From: Patulibacter sp.
GTDB lineage: Bacteria; Actinomycetota; Thermoleophilia; Solirubrobacterales; Solirubrobacteraceae
Direction: 5' to 3'
Assembly: GCF_030655195.1 (NCBI RefSeq)
Contig: NZ_JAURWA010000030.1
Location: 1-64,000, forward strand
DNA: 64,000 nt
In this document: positions 26,601 through 33,866 of the stretch, in pieces
Layout of the letters: the number at the start of each line of letters is the position of its first letter
Position numbering within the stretch: the stretch's first letter is position 1
Notes under the pieces: generated by a model
Told to the model about the DNA's origin: nothing
The model's database searches: none
The model's input: the letters and a program-made list of their open reading frames with translations, nothing else
Position numbers and translations under genes: made by a program

Positions 26601-26880
26601 GTCCAAGAAGCAGGCCCAGCACGACACGACGAAGGACTTCCAGCTCGTCGTGAAGGCGAAGTACAAGGCCAAGCTGAAGAAGGCCGTCAAGGCCGCGAAG
26701 ATCCCGAAGGCGATCCGCAGGAAGATCGTCTTCAAGACCTCCGGCAAGAAGGTGAAGCTCGTCACGCTGTCGATCAGGAACGGCCGCACCGACGACTTCC
26801 ACGATCGCCAGGAGTGGGTCACGAGCCTGATGGACCAGGTGAAGAAGCAGAAGGTCAAGGTGAAGGTCGGCCAGATGTAG
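23632..26880 (+). CDS. Secreted M14-family zinc carboxypeptidase
   Basis: A 1082-residue exported metallopeptidase expected to cleave C-terminal residues or peptidoglycan-type peptides. After a signal peptide (to about SVAADAP), the M14 domain shows zinc ligands HGGE (near 214-217) and the His of IDAHQQGG (near 303). Substrate-site motifs NPDGRD and FDPNRDFG come between them, and a candidate catalytic Glu lies in MTYEKGNAEVY (near 378). The following 600 residues include a Rossmann-like AIIGAGANITGTTATAVQAFVNGGGRYVNYG segment as in glutamine-amidotransferase-like accessory domains, and a Lys-rich tail. GTG 23632 has GGAGG five bases upstream and overlaps the beta-helix stop, indicating coupled translation. 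Confidence 0.92.
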   Translation: MTSRRMKATRALLAVAATALAGSAALPAASVAADAPPTQCSAAPTFDAGVLSWDKFWAATKVAIASNSAADWAAVKATDPSVQATLTGLAPKAVPALGTGAAQAGGGAESGGVGGATPQGRNQSDVNLAYADYLVRVTADNPRVKVINKEIGKSSLGRRIAFYVVGTPVNINNLDGPNGDAAYWRGVRAGDIPEEDGLEAAVSKPAFGWITATPHGGESAAGESITRELYELAARTDCGNVKRLVNMDLFIQLVRNPDGRDAVQRTTAFGFDPNRDFGTRNYVENSEFIPKMNEYPGLFFIDAHQQGGSAYFFPPNEDPVHHEISSFTLDTVQNKIGPALQGAFNDTSTLYNNYSQYDLFTPEYGDTVPSLIMGAAGMTYEKGNAEVYSKQVYDHYLAIDTTINTIANDKIKTTQDWVRQWQDAVSQGADCTLQPNKLVSPLHDELTPIPADKRVCGYFFPPDQHTGDVGKLIDEMQETGVKVFKLNSATTLSGVKEYGKDAKTATLPAGTLYIPMAQGMKHWIQSVMGENPFIPYPYYYDVVTWSYGMQRGLAGSGFLTEKGSVPTDITQVGALDLGTAPTEASPVYAFNTDSAKGLVLSAKLLGKGVAVSRATTAFTAAGKRFFTGAALVRATSLTAAGVDIKALAAEQDTPVSGLGSFPVATKAMTKPKIGLFTGSAAVPGNPLYPTTATDPSPSTTGAIGVNAGHCAAPGAPTGATSFCEALFTLRVKDDMPADSVVPITSTQVNAGELVTGGYTAIIGAGANITGTTATAVQAFVNGGGRYVNYGTSGATGARNAGLSNVTQTTVQSNMKTPGSTYDATFDTSDPVAWGFDLGGWIYRASSTDPMFDAASLTGTTPNPASTAAVSYATDLNSAKSLNGQKYGLSVNATGPGLLDGRPAVISSSPGQGHATVFGWNPFYRAWKDQDERLVLNAAMYPTTATVPADTAAVAKAAAAPDAPAPVALTAKTTVEENAPVKKADLPKPVQSKKQAQHDTTKDFQLVVKAKYKAKLKKAVKAAKIPKAIRRKIVFKTSGKKVKLVTLSIRNGRTDDFHDRQEWVTSLMDQVKKQKVKVKVGQM

Positions 26881-26899
26881 CCGACCGGCACCGGCAGGA

Positions 26900-26928
26900 C
26901 GGCGGGGCGCGACCGACGCGCCCCGCCG
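26900..26928. terminator. Hairpin 1 between convergent genes
   Basis: A 12-bp perfect stem (CGGCGGGGCGCG with CGCGCCCCGCCG) around the 5-base loop ACCGA, 20 bp after the peptidase stop. It is usable on both strands. No U-tract. Confidence 0.75.
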
Positions 26929-26935
26929 GCAGGAC

Positions 26936-26972
26936 CACCGCCCCCGGCCGCCTCGTGCGTCCGGGGGCGGTG
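26936..26972. terminator. Hairpin 2 between convergent genes
   Basis: A second 12-bp perfect stem (CACCGCCCCCGG with CCGGGGGCGGTG) around a 13-base loop lies directly after hairpin 1. The tandem pair probably separates the peptidase and hydrolase transcripts in both directions. Confidence 0.7.
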
Positions 26973-27048
26973 TGCGTCCGGGGACCCTCCCGCTCAGGTG
27001 GTCGTGCTCGGCCGAGACTCCAGGCCGGCCGCCCCGGGGAGGAGCGGC

Positions 27049-28458
27049 TCAGGCCCCCTGGTCCGTCAGCCAGGCGTCCATCGCCCGGCGGAACGCCTCG
27101 TGGGTGCGGCCCAGGGTGACCGCGTGGCCCGTGTCGGGCAGCTCGACGAGCCGGACCTCGCGCGAGCGCGGGTACGCCGTGTTCGCCTGGAGCTGGTTGG
27201 TCGGGGGAGAGAAGAGGACATCGTCCTGGCCCGAGATCACGAGCACCGGCGAGGTGATCGCCGTGCGCGTGGCGACCTGGTCGACGACGAGGCCCTGCGC
27301 CGCCGAGAGCAGGTCCCCGCAGGCGTCGACGTTGCGCCGCCGCAGGGTCGCTGCCGCCACCGCCGGGTCGATGTCGTGGAAGTGGCCCGCCGCGAAGTCC
27401 GCGTCCGTGCGGCCGAACGCCGCGTAGTTCGGGGCGCCGGTCGTGCCGTTCGGACGCGGCGCGGTCACGCAGTCCGCGCCGGCGACCGCGAAGGTCGTCA
27501 GGGCGAACGGCGACGGCACGTCGGTGTAGCTGACCACCGCGAGCGCGTCGGCGCTGCCGAACGAGTACTGGGAGACCTGCGCGATGAAGCCACCGAGCGA
27601 GTGGCCGGCGAGCACGACGCGCCGGAACGCCGGCACCCCGTCACGGCCGGTCGAGCCGGAGACCTTCCCGGAGCGCAGGGCGCCGATCACCTGGTCGGCC
27701 ATGTCGGCCTGCGCCGGGATGCACGTCGCGTTCCCGTCGCCGAGCTGTCCGTTCGACGGGTTGCCCAGCCGGTCGATCACCACGGACGCGTGGCCCGCCC
27801 GCGCCTGCTCGAGGCCGTAGTCGTAGCCGGGCACGTCCCCGAAGCGGAAGAAGAAGCTCGAGTAGCCGACACCGTGCAGGTAGAGCGCGACCGCGGGCCG
27901 CGCTGCATCGAGCGTCGCCCGCGGGGCCACGAGCGAGCCCTTCACGGTGTAGGTCTTCCCGTCGGGCGCACCCAGGCACGGGGTCGCGGTGCGGTTGCGA
28001 TTGACCACCGGCACGCTGATCGGCACGTCGACGATCTCGCCGACGCCGATCCGCGCGTAGACCGGCGGGCCGTGCGACCCGGTCCGCGTGCGGGTGCGGA
28101 CCCGCAGGTCGCCCGTCGCGGAGGCCGACGTGCCGATCACCGCGCTCATCGTGCGCCGGCGCGCCCCGAGGGTGATCGTCCGCAGCGGCTTCCAGACCCC
28201 GGCGTCGCAGCGCTCGACGACGACCGCGGAGCCCTTCCGCGCGGCGCGGCCCCGGGCCGACGCGGCGGGCGCGACGGACAGGCGCAGCGCCGCACCGGTG
28301 GCGACGCGCCGGACCGCCGCGGTGGTCCCGCAGACCGCGGCGGTGGCCGCGGACCCGCCGGTCAGCGTCGTGCGTGGAGCGGCCGACGCGGCGGTCGGCG
28401 CGGCCGCGGCGAGCACCGCCCCGGACGTGAGCAGGAGGGCGAGGACGCGGGACGGCAC
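27049..28458 (-). CDS. Secreted alpha/beta-hydrolase
   Basis: A 469-residue exported hydrolase. A signal peptide (LALLLTSGAVLAAAAPTAASAAP) is followed by about 120 residues of an Arg/Thr-rich beta domain. The hydrolase core begins with ALYLHGVGYSSFFFRFGDVPGYDYGLEQARAG; the nucleophile is the Ser of LAGHSLGG and the final His lies in ELPDTGHAVTLG. An acidic residue occurs in VISGQDDVLFSP, so the triad is complete. Such proteins are lipases or esterases; the substrate is unknown. The GTG start has a TAGGGT hexamer six bases before and no Shine-Dalgarno sequence, so the mRNA is probably leaderless. It closes the secretome region. Confidence 0.88.
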   Translation of the reverse strand: MPSRVLALLLTSGAVLAAAAPTAASAAPRTTLTGGSAATAAVCGTTAAVRRVATGAALRLSVAPAASARGRAARKGSAVVVERCDAGVWKPLRTITLGARRRTMSAVIGTSASATGDLRVRTRTRTGSHGPPVYARIGVGEIVDVPISVPVVNRNRTATPCLGAPDGKTYTVKGSLVAPRATLDAARPAVALYLHGVGYSSFFFRFGDVPGYDYGLEQARAGHASVVIDRLGNPSNGQLGDGNATCIPAQADMADQVIGALRSGKVSGSTGRDGVPAFRRVVLAGHSLGGFIAQVSQYSFGSADALAVVSYTDVPSPFALTTFAVAGADCVTAPRPNGTTGAPNYAAFGRTDADFAAGHFHDIDPAVAAATLRRRNVDACGDLLSAAQGLVVDQVATRTAITSPVLVISGQDDVLFSPPTNQLQANTAYPRSREVRLVELPDTGHAVTLGRTHEAFRRAMDAWLTDQGA

Positions 28459-28464
28459 GACCCG

Positions 28465-28470
28465 ACCCTA
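28465..28470 (-). promoter_or_regulatory. -10 element TAGGGT of a leaderless transcript
   Basis: The minus-strand TAGGGT is separated by six bases from GTG 28458, placing the transcription start at the start codon. The -35 region is poor. Confidence 0.5.
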
Positions 28471-28529
28471 CGGGCGGCCGACGCGTGCGGGAAGCACGGA
28501 AGGCGTGCACCGCGGGGCGCCCCGGCTCC

Positions 28530-28559
28530 CGGACACCGACGGTGTCGTGGCGGGATACT
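28530..28559 (+). promoter_or_regulatory. Promoter CGGACA-N18-GATACT with embedded palindrome
   Basis: A weak -35 (28530-28535) and a -10 GATACT (28554-28559) lie 18 bases apart, with seven bases then ATG 28567, again a leaderless geometry. The 15-bp palindrome GACACC-GAC-GGTGTC (28532-28546) overlaps the -35 and spacer, where a repressor would block polymerase. It would control the catabolic genes that follow. Confidence 0.5.
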
Positions 28560-28566
28560 CGGGCTC

Positions 28567-29604
28567 ATGGACGTGACTCCGCCCGAGCCTCCGGCCCTGC
28601 TTCCCGGCATCGACGTCCCCGCGGTCGAGGCCTGGTGGACCGGGCGCGTCGCCGGAGGGGCCGCGCCACTGGCCTTCGCCCGGATCGCCGGCGGGCGCTC
28701 CAACCTCACCTACCGCGTCACCGACGCAGCCGGTCGCGTGAGCGTCCTGCGACGCCCGCCGGCCGGGGCGGTCCTGGAGTCCGCGCACGACGTGCTGCGC
28801 GAGGCCCGGATCGTCGGGGCGCTCGCGTCCGGCGCGGTCCCCGTCCCCGTGGTCCTCGGGGTCTGCGACGAGCCGACGGTGACGGGTGCGCCGTTCTACG
28901 TCATGGACCACGTCGACGGTGCCGTCCTGCACGACGACGCCGCGATGCTCGCGGGGTTCGCCGAGCGCGACCGGCCGACCGTCGCGCGGTCGATGATCGA
29001 CGGGCTCGCGGCCCTGCACGACCTCGACGTCGACGCGGCCGGCCTGGGCGACCTGGGCCGGCGCGAGGGCTACGTCGCCCGGCAGCTGGACCGCTGGCAC
29101 CGCCAGTGGGAGGCCTCCCGCACCCGTGAGGTGCCGCTGATCGACGAGGTCCACGCCCGGCTCTCCGCGGCGGTGCCCGAGCAGCAGCGCGTCTCGATCG
29201 TCCACGGCGACTACCGGCTGGGCAACGTGATCCTCGGCCCCGACGGCGCCCTGCGCGCCGTGCTGGACTGGGAGCTCTGCACCCTGGGGGACCCGCTGGC
29301 CGACGTCGGCTACACCCTGGCCTGGTGGGTCGGTGCCGACGAGGCGGCGACCCACCCGCTCGGCCGTGGGCCCAGCAGCGTGCCGGGGGTCCCCGGCCGC
29401 GACGTGCTGCTGCAGCGGTACGCCGGGGCGACCGGCCTCGACGTCTCGCGGATCGACTTCTACGTCGCGTTCGCGCTGTGGAAGATCGCCTGCATCATGG
29501 AGGGCGTCCGCGAGCGGGACCTGCGGACGCGGCCCGACGAGGCGCCGCCCGAGACGCAGGTCCCGGCGCTTGTCGAGTCGGCGCTGCGGGCGCTCGGCGG
29601 CTGA
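28567..29604 (+). CDS. Phosphotransferase family protein (ACAD10/FadE36-like kinase fold)
   Basis: A 345-residue protein of the aminoglycoside-phosphotransferase/choline-kinase fold. The glycine-rich loop region is ARIAGGRSNLTYRV (about 37-50). The catalytic loop is IVHGDYRLGNVILG, with Asp as base and Asn as metal ligand, and LDWELCTLGDPLADVGY supplies the second metal-binding Asp. Members that sit beside acyl-CoA dehydrogenases, as here (next gene 73 bp downstream), resemble human ACAD10/11 and mycobacterial FadE36; in ACAD10/11 this domain phosphorylates 4-hydroxyacyl-CoAs before elimination. That role would fit the dehydrogenase, hydratase and racemase genes that follow. The start is ATG 28567. 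Confidence 0.88.
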   Translation: MDVTPPEPPALLPGIDVPAVEAWWTGRVAGGAAPLAFARIAGGRSNLTYRVTDAAGRVSVLRRPPAGAVLESAHDVLREARIVGALASGAVPVPVVLGVCDEPTVTGAPFYVMDHVDGAVLHDDAAMLAGFAERDRPTVARSMIDGLAALHDLDVDAAGLGDLGRREGYVARQLDRWHRQWEASRTREVPLIDEVHARLSAAVPEQQRVSIVHGDYRLGNVILGPDGALRAVLDWELCTLGDPLADVGYTLAWWVGADEAATHPLGRGPSSVPGVPGRDVLLQRYAGATGLDVSRIDFYVAFALWKIACIMEGVRERDLRTRPDEAPPETQVPALVESALRALGG

Positions 29605-29664
29605 CCCGGCGGCGCCCGGAGCCGACGCCCCGAACAAAAGGGTGTACTGCGGGACGGTCCCTGG

Positions 29665-29670
29665 TACTGT
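29665..29670 (+). promoter_or_regulatory. -10 element TACTGT of a leaderless transcript
   Basis: TACTGT, then seven bases, then ATG 29678 of the acyl-CoA dehydrogenase gene, with no Shine-Dalgarno sequence. An 11-bp palindrome GGGAC-G-GTCCC (29651-29661) lies just upstream and could be an operator. The -35 is not evident. Confidence 0.5.
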
Positions 29671-29677
29671 CGCCCGT

Positions 29678-30880
29678 ATGCCCGCCGACCGCCTGCTGCC
29701 CTCCTCCGAGGCCGAGGAGCTCGTCTCCCTCGCCCGCGACCTGGCCGCCGGCGAGCTCGCGCCGCACGCCGCACAGGCCGAGGCGGACCACGCGTTCCCG
29801 CGCTCGACGTTCGCCCACCTCGGCGAGCTCGGGCTGCTCGGCATGCCCTACGACGAGTCCTACGGGGGTGCCGGGCTGGGCTACGAGGTCTACCTCCAGG
29901 CGCTCGAGGAGCTCGCCGGCGCCTGGGCGAGCGTCGCCATCGGCGTCTCCGTCCACGTCATGTCCTGCTATCCGCTGGCGACGTTCGGCACGGACGAGCA
30001 GCGCGCCCGGTGGCTCCCGGACATGGTGGGCGGCTCGCTGCTGGGCGGCTACTGCCTGTCGGAGGCCGACGCCGGCTCCGACCCGGCCGCGATGCGCTGC
30101 CGCGCCGAGAAGGTCGACGGCGGCTACCGCCTGACCGGCAGCAAGGCGTGGGTCACCCACGGCGGCGAGGCCGACTTCTACTCCGTGTTCGCACGCACCT
30201 CGGACCACCGCTCGCGCGGCATCTCGTGCTTCCTCGTCCCGGCCGACGCCGAGGGCCTGAGCGCCGGGCACCCCGAGTCGAAGATGGGCCTGACCGGCTC
30301 GACCACCGCGACGATCGAGCTCGACGGCGTCTTCGTCGAGGACGGGCGGCTGCTCGGCGACGAGGGCCAGGGCCTGCAGATCGCGCTGTCGGCGCTGGAC
30401 TCCGGGCGCCTGGGCATCGCGGCGGCCGCCGTCGGCCTCGCGCAGTCGGCGCTGGACCACTCCGTCCGGTACGCGAGCGAGCGCGAGACGTTCGGCAAGC
30501 CGATCATCGAGCACCAGGGCCTCGGGTTCCTGCTCGCCGACATGGCCGCCGCCGTCGACTCGGCCCGCGCGACGGTGCTCGACGCCGCCCGCCGCAAGGA
30601 CCTCGGCCGTCCGTTCGCGCGGCAGGCCTCCGTCGCCAAGCTGATCGCCACCGACGCCGCCATGCGCGTCACGACCGACGCCGTGCAGGTCCTCGGCGGC
30701 GCCGGCTACACGACCGACTTCCCGGTCGAGCGGTTCATGCGCGAGGCGAAGATCATGCAGATCTTCGAGGGCACCAACCAGATCCAGCGGATGGTCATCA
30801 GCCGTCACCTGCAGCGCGACGAGGGCGGCGCGGCGCAGACGATCAGCGCCTCCCGGACGGCCGGCGCGAAGGCGGCCTGA
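29678..30880 (+). CDS. Acyl-CoA dehydrogenase
   Basis: A 400-residue FAD enzyme that introduces the alpha-beta double bond into an acyl-CoA thioester and passes electrons to ETF. The three-domain layout is complete: helical N-terminus (LGELGLLGMPYDESYGGAGLGY), FAD/substrate segment YCLSEADAGSDPAAMRC and GSKAWVTHGG, and C-terminal helices with RETFGKPIIEHQGLGFLLADM. The catalytic base is the Glu of IFEGTNQIQRMVISRHL near 374. The start ATG 29678 has a TACTGT hexamer seven bases before. It leads a tight run of genes (one-base gap to the hydratase/isomerase gene). Chain length specificity cannot be read. Confidence 0.94.
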   Translation: MPADRLLPSSEAEELVSLARDLAAGELAPHAAQAEADHAFPRSTFAHLGELGLLGMPYDESYGGAGLGYEVYLQALEELAGAWASVAIGVSVHVMSCYPLATFGTDEQRARWLPDMVGGSLLGGYCLSEADAGSDPAAMRCRAEKVDGGYRLTGSKAWVTHGGEADFYSVFARTSDHRSRGISCFLVPADAEGLSAGHPESKMGLTGSTTATIELDGVFVEDGRLLGDEGQGLQIALSALDSGRLGIAAAAVGLAQSALDHSVRYASERETFGKPIIEHQGLGFLLADMAAAVDSARATVLDAARRKDLGRPFARQASVAKLIATDAAMRVTTDAVQVLGGAGYTTDFPVERFMREAKIMQIFEGTNQIQRMVISRHLQRDEGGAAQTISASRTAGAKAA

Positions 30881-30881
30881 G

Positions 30882-31685
30882 GTGGCGGTCACGGCTCCGG
30901 CGATCGCCGTCGCGGTCGACGGCGGTGTCGCGACGCTGACGCTCGCCCGCCCTGACACCGGCAACGCGATCGACCCCGTGCTCGCGCGCGAGCTGCGCGA
31001 GGCGGCCGAGGGACTGGCCGCCCGCGACGACGTCCGTGCGGTCCTGCTGCGCGCCGAGGGGAAGATGTTCTGCGTCGGCGGCGACGTCGGCTTCTTCGCC
31101 TCCGCACCCGACCGCCACGCCGCGCTGCACGCACTGGCCGGCGACCTGCACGACGGGATCCGCGCCCTCGTGGCCCTCGACGTCCCGATCGTCGCCGCCG
31201 TCCAGGGCGCCGCCGCGGGCGCGGGGATGAGCCTCGCCTGCGCGGCCGACGTCGTGATCGCCGGCCCGGCCGCGTCGTTCACCGTCGCCTACACGGCCGT
31301 GGGACTCTCGCCCGACGGCGGGCAGTCCTGGACGCTGCCGCGCCTGGTCGGCGTCCGCCGGGCCGCCGACATGATGCTGCGCAACACGCGGGTGAAGGCC
31401 GACGAGGCGCTGCGCATCGGACTGGTCACCGAGGTCGTCGCGCAGGACGCGCTGCTCGAGCGCACGACGACCGTGGCGCACGAGCTGGCGGCGGGTCCGA
31501 CCGGGGCGCTGGCCGCCACCCGTCGCCTGCTGCGCGCGTCGGCGACCGCCACGCTCGACGAGCAGCTCGACGCGGAGCGCGAGAGCATCGCCGTCCGCGG
31601 GGCGACCGCCGAGGCGGGGGAGGGCATCGCCGCGTTCCTGCAGCGCCGGCCGGCCGACTTCCCCGGGGTCGGCACCACCGGCTGA
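30882..31685 (+). CDS. Enoyl-CoA hydratase/isomerase family protein, PaaG-like active site
   Basis: A 267-residue crotonase-fold protein. The oxyanion-hole segment RAEGKMFCVGGDVGFF and VQGAAAGAGMSLACAADVVIAG are typical. The two glutamates of true enoyl-CoA hydratases are missing: the first position is Ser in GAGMSLA, and the second region reads GLSPDGGQSWTLPRLVG with Asp. That PDGG signature is seen in PaaG-type isomerases and delta3-delta2 enoyl-CoA isomerases, where the Asp is the proton shuttle. Isomerase activity is therefore more likely than hydration. The start is GTG 30882, one base after the dehydrogenase stop. Confidence 0.88.
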   Translation: MAVTAPAIAVAVDGGVATLTLARPDTGNAIDPVLARELREAAEGLAARDDVRAVLLRAEGKMFCVGGDVGFFASAPDRHAALHALAGDLHDGIRALVALDVPIVAAVQGAAAGAGMSLACAADVVIAGPAASFTVAYTAVGLSPDGGQSWTLPRLVGVRRAADMMLRNTRVKADEALRIGLVTEVVAQDALLERTTTVAHELAAGPTGALAATRRLLRASATATLDEQLDAERESIAVRGATAEAGEGIAAFLQRRPADFPGVGTTG

Positions 31686-31809
31686 GCGCCGGCGCCGCGC
31701 GTCTCCCCGGCATCGACGGGGCGGCCGCGGTGCCGGTCGCAGCACCGCCGGCCGAGCGCCGGATCCGCGCGGGCCGCACGCCCGCGCACCACCACGAGAA
31801 GGAGCAGGG

Positions 31810-32571
31810 ATGCAGATCAAGGGAGCAGGGGCGATCGTCTTCGGCGGCGCATCGGGACTTGGCGAGGCGACCGCCCGCCGGCTGGCCGCCGAGGGCGCGC
31901 ACGTCGTCATCGCCGACCTGGCGGAGGACCGCGCCGAGAAGCTCGCGTCCGAGATCGGCGGCCTCGGGGTCCGCTGCGACGTGCTCGACGAGGAGTCCGT
32001 CCTCGCCGCGATCGCCGCCGCGAAGGAGGCCCCGCGCGGCCTGCGCATCTCCGTCGTCTGCGCCGGGCTGGGCACCCCCGCCAAGCTCCTGGGCCGCGAG
32101 GGCCCGACGCCGTTCTCGAAGTTCGAGTCGGTGATCAAGGTCAACCTCCTCGGCACGATCAACGCGCTGCGCCTGGCCGCCGGCGAGATCTCCGGGAACG
32201 AGCCCGACGAGGCCGGCGAGCGTGGCGTCTGCGTGCAGACCGCGTCGATCGCCGCGTACGACGGGCAGATCGGCCAGGTCGCCTACGCCGCGTCCAAGGG
32301 CGGCGTCGTCGGCCTGACGCTGCCGATCGCCCGCGAGCTCTCCGCCCACGCCATCCGCGTGGTGACGATCGCCCCGGGCCTGTTCGAGACCCCGATGCTC
32401 GCCGGACTGCCGCAGAAGGCGCAGGACGCGCTCGGCGCCAGCGTCCCGTACCCCGCACGCCTGGGCAAGCCCGACGAGTACGCCGACCTGGTCGAGCACA
32501 TCGTCACCAACCCGATGCTCAACGGCGAGGTCATCCGCCTGGACGGCGCGCTGCGGATGGCGCCGCGATGA
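31810..32571 (+). CDS. SDR, 3-hydroxyacyl-CoA dehydrogenase type-2-like
   Basis: A 253-residue classical short-chain dehydrogenase. The cofactor motif is GGASGLGEA (residues 12-20) and the strand end IADLAED favours NAD. The catalytic set is intact: Ser in QTASIAAYDGQ and YAASK near 155-159. The C-terminal TIAPGLFETPMLAGLPQKAQDALGASVPYPARLGKPDEYA closely resembles HSD17B10/type-2 3-hydroxyacyl-CoA dehydrogenases, including the substrate loop. It would oxidise the 3-hydroxyacyl-CoA produced in beta-oxidation. AGAAGGAG precedes ATG 31810. It lies 124 bp after the hydratase gene and before the CoA transferase gene. Confidence 0.9.
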   Translation: MQIKGAGAIVFGGASGLGEATARRLAAEGAHVVIADLAEDRAEKLASEIGGLGVRCDVLDEESVLAAIAAAKEAPRGLRISVVCAGLGTPAKLLGREGPTPFSKFESVIKVNLLGTINALRLAAGEISGNEPDEAGERGVCVQTASIAAYDGQIGQVAYAASKGGVVGLTLPIARELSAHAIRVVTIAPGLFETPMLAGLPQKAQDALGASVPYPARLGKPDEYADLVEHIVTNPMLNGEVIRLDGALRMAPR

Positions 32572-32618
32572 GCCCTGAGACGACCGCGTCCGCCCCGGCC
32601 CGCCGGGAGGGCTGACCC

Positions 32619-33866
32619 GTGGCCGGACCGCTCTCGGGGGTCCGCGTCGTCGAGCTGGCCGGGATCGGTCCCGGCCCGTTCGCCGCGATGCTGCTCGCCG
32701 ACCTGGGGGCCGACGTGCTCCGGGTCGAGCGGGTCGACGCCGCCCGGCGGGGCGGTCCCGGCGGCCTCGAGCTGACGGTCCTCAACCGCAGTCGGCGCTC
32801 CGTGGCCGTCGACCTGAAGTCCCCCGACGGCGTCGCGACGGTCCTCGACCTCGTGGCCCGTGCGGACGCGCTGATCGAGGGCTTCCGGCCCGGCGTGGCC
32901 GAGCGGCTCGGCCTGGGGCCCGACGACTGCCACGCCCGCAACCCGGCGCTCGTCTACGGCCGGATGACCGGCTGGGGCCAGAGCGGCCCGCTCGCCCCCA
33001 CCGCCGGCCACGACATCAACTACATCGCGCTGTCGGGCGCGCTCGCCGCGGTCGGCCCGGGCGCCGACGGCGAGGCGCCGGTCGTGCCGCTCAACCTCGT
33101 CGGCGACTTCGGCGGCGGGTCGCTGTACCTCGCGCTCGGGATCGTCAGCGCCGTCCTCGCCGCGCGCGCCGACGGGCTCGGCCAGGTGGTCGACGCGACG
33201 ATGGTCGACGGCGCCGCGAGCCTGATGACCGCCTTCTACGGGCTGCACGCGAGCGGCCAGCACTCCCCGCCGCGCGGCTCGAACGTCCTCGACGGCGGCG
33301 CGCCCTTCTACGGCGTGTACCGCACGAGCGACGACCGCTGGGTCTCGATCGGCGCGCTCGAGCCGCAGTTCTACGCGACGCTGATCCGGCTGCTCGAGCT
33401 GGGGGACGCGCCCGAGATGGCCGCCCAGCACGACGTGTCGACCTGGCCGGCGATGCGCGAGCGCTTCGCCGCGACGTTCGCGTCGGAGACCCGCGAGCAC
33501 TGGTGCGGGATCCTCGAGGGCACCGACGCCTGCTTCGCGCCGGTGCTCGAGCTGGACGAGGCGCCGGAGCACCCGCACAACGTCGCGCGCGACGTCTTCG
33601 TGACCGTCGACGGCGTGCCGCAGCCGGGTCCCGCGCCGCGGTTCTCGCGCACCGCGCCCGCCACGCCGACGGCCGCACCGGCTCCGGGCGCCGACACGCT
33701 GGCGGGCCTGCGCGAGTGGGGGATCGCGGCCGACGAGCTCGACCGGCTGCAGGCCGCGGGCACGATCCACCAGCCGGATGTCACGGGCGGCGCAGGGTCG
33801 CCCGGAGCGGACGAGGTCCGTGACACCCGACACACCACCGATCCGAGCGGGGGTAGCATCGGATGA
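32619..33866 (+). CDS. Alpha-methylacyl-CoA racemase (family III CoA transferase fold)
   Basis: A 415-residue protein that should interconvert 2R- and 2S-methylacyl-CoAs, as needed to degrade branched or sterol side chains. The family III start PLSGVRVVELAGIGPGPFAAMLLADLGADVLRVE is complete. The racemase catalytic pair is present: His in AGHDINYIALSG (near 127) and Asp in NLVGDFGGGSLYLALG (near 156), which separates it from formyl-CoA transferases. NRSRRSVAVDLKSPDG forms the CoA site. GTG 32619 has a GGGAGGG upstream. The stop overlaps the regulator gene (ATGA), so the two are coupled. Some tail residues are Ala-Pro-rich. Confidence 0.9.
   Translation: MAGPLSGVRVVELAGIGPGPFAAMLLADLGADVLRVERVDAARRGGPGGLELTVLNRSRRSVAVDLKSPDGVATVLDLVARADALIEGFRPGVAERLGLGPDDCHARNPALVYGRMTGWGQSGPLAPTAGHDINYIALSGALAAVGPGADGEAPVVPLNLVGDFGGGSLYLALGIVSAVLAARADGLGQVVDATMVDGAASLMTAFYGLHASGQHSPPRGSNVLDGGAPFYGVYRTSDDRWVSIGALEPQFYATLIRLLELGDAPEMAAQHDVSTWPAMRERFAATFASETREHWCGILEGTDACFAPVLELDEAPEHPHNVARDVFVTVDGVPQPGPAPRFSRTAPATPTAAPAPGADTLAGLREWGIAADELDRLQAAGTIHQPDVTGGAGSPGADEVRDTRHTTDPSGGSIG

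Noticed and set aside
23581-26802. Long minus-strand open frame opposite the M14 peptidase
   Set aside because: It is a shadow of the peptidase, which has all zinc and substrate motifs.
29333-29677. Longer N-terminus for the acyl-CoA dehydrogenase
   Set aside because: It would overlap the phosphotransferase gene out of frame. The family N-terminus and leaderless -10 place the start at 29678.
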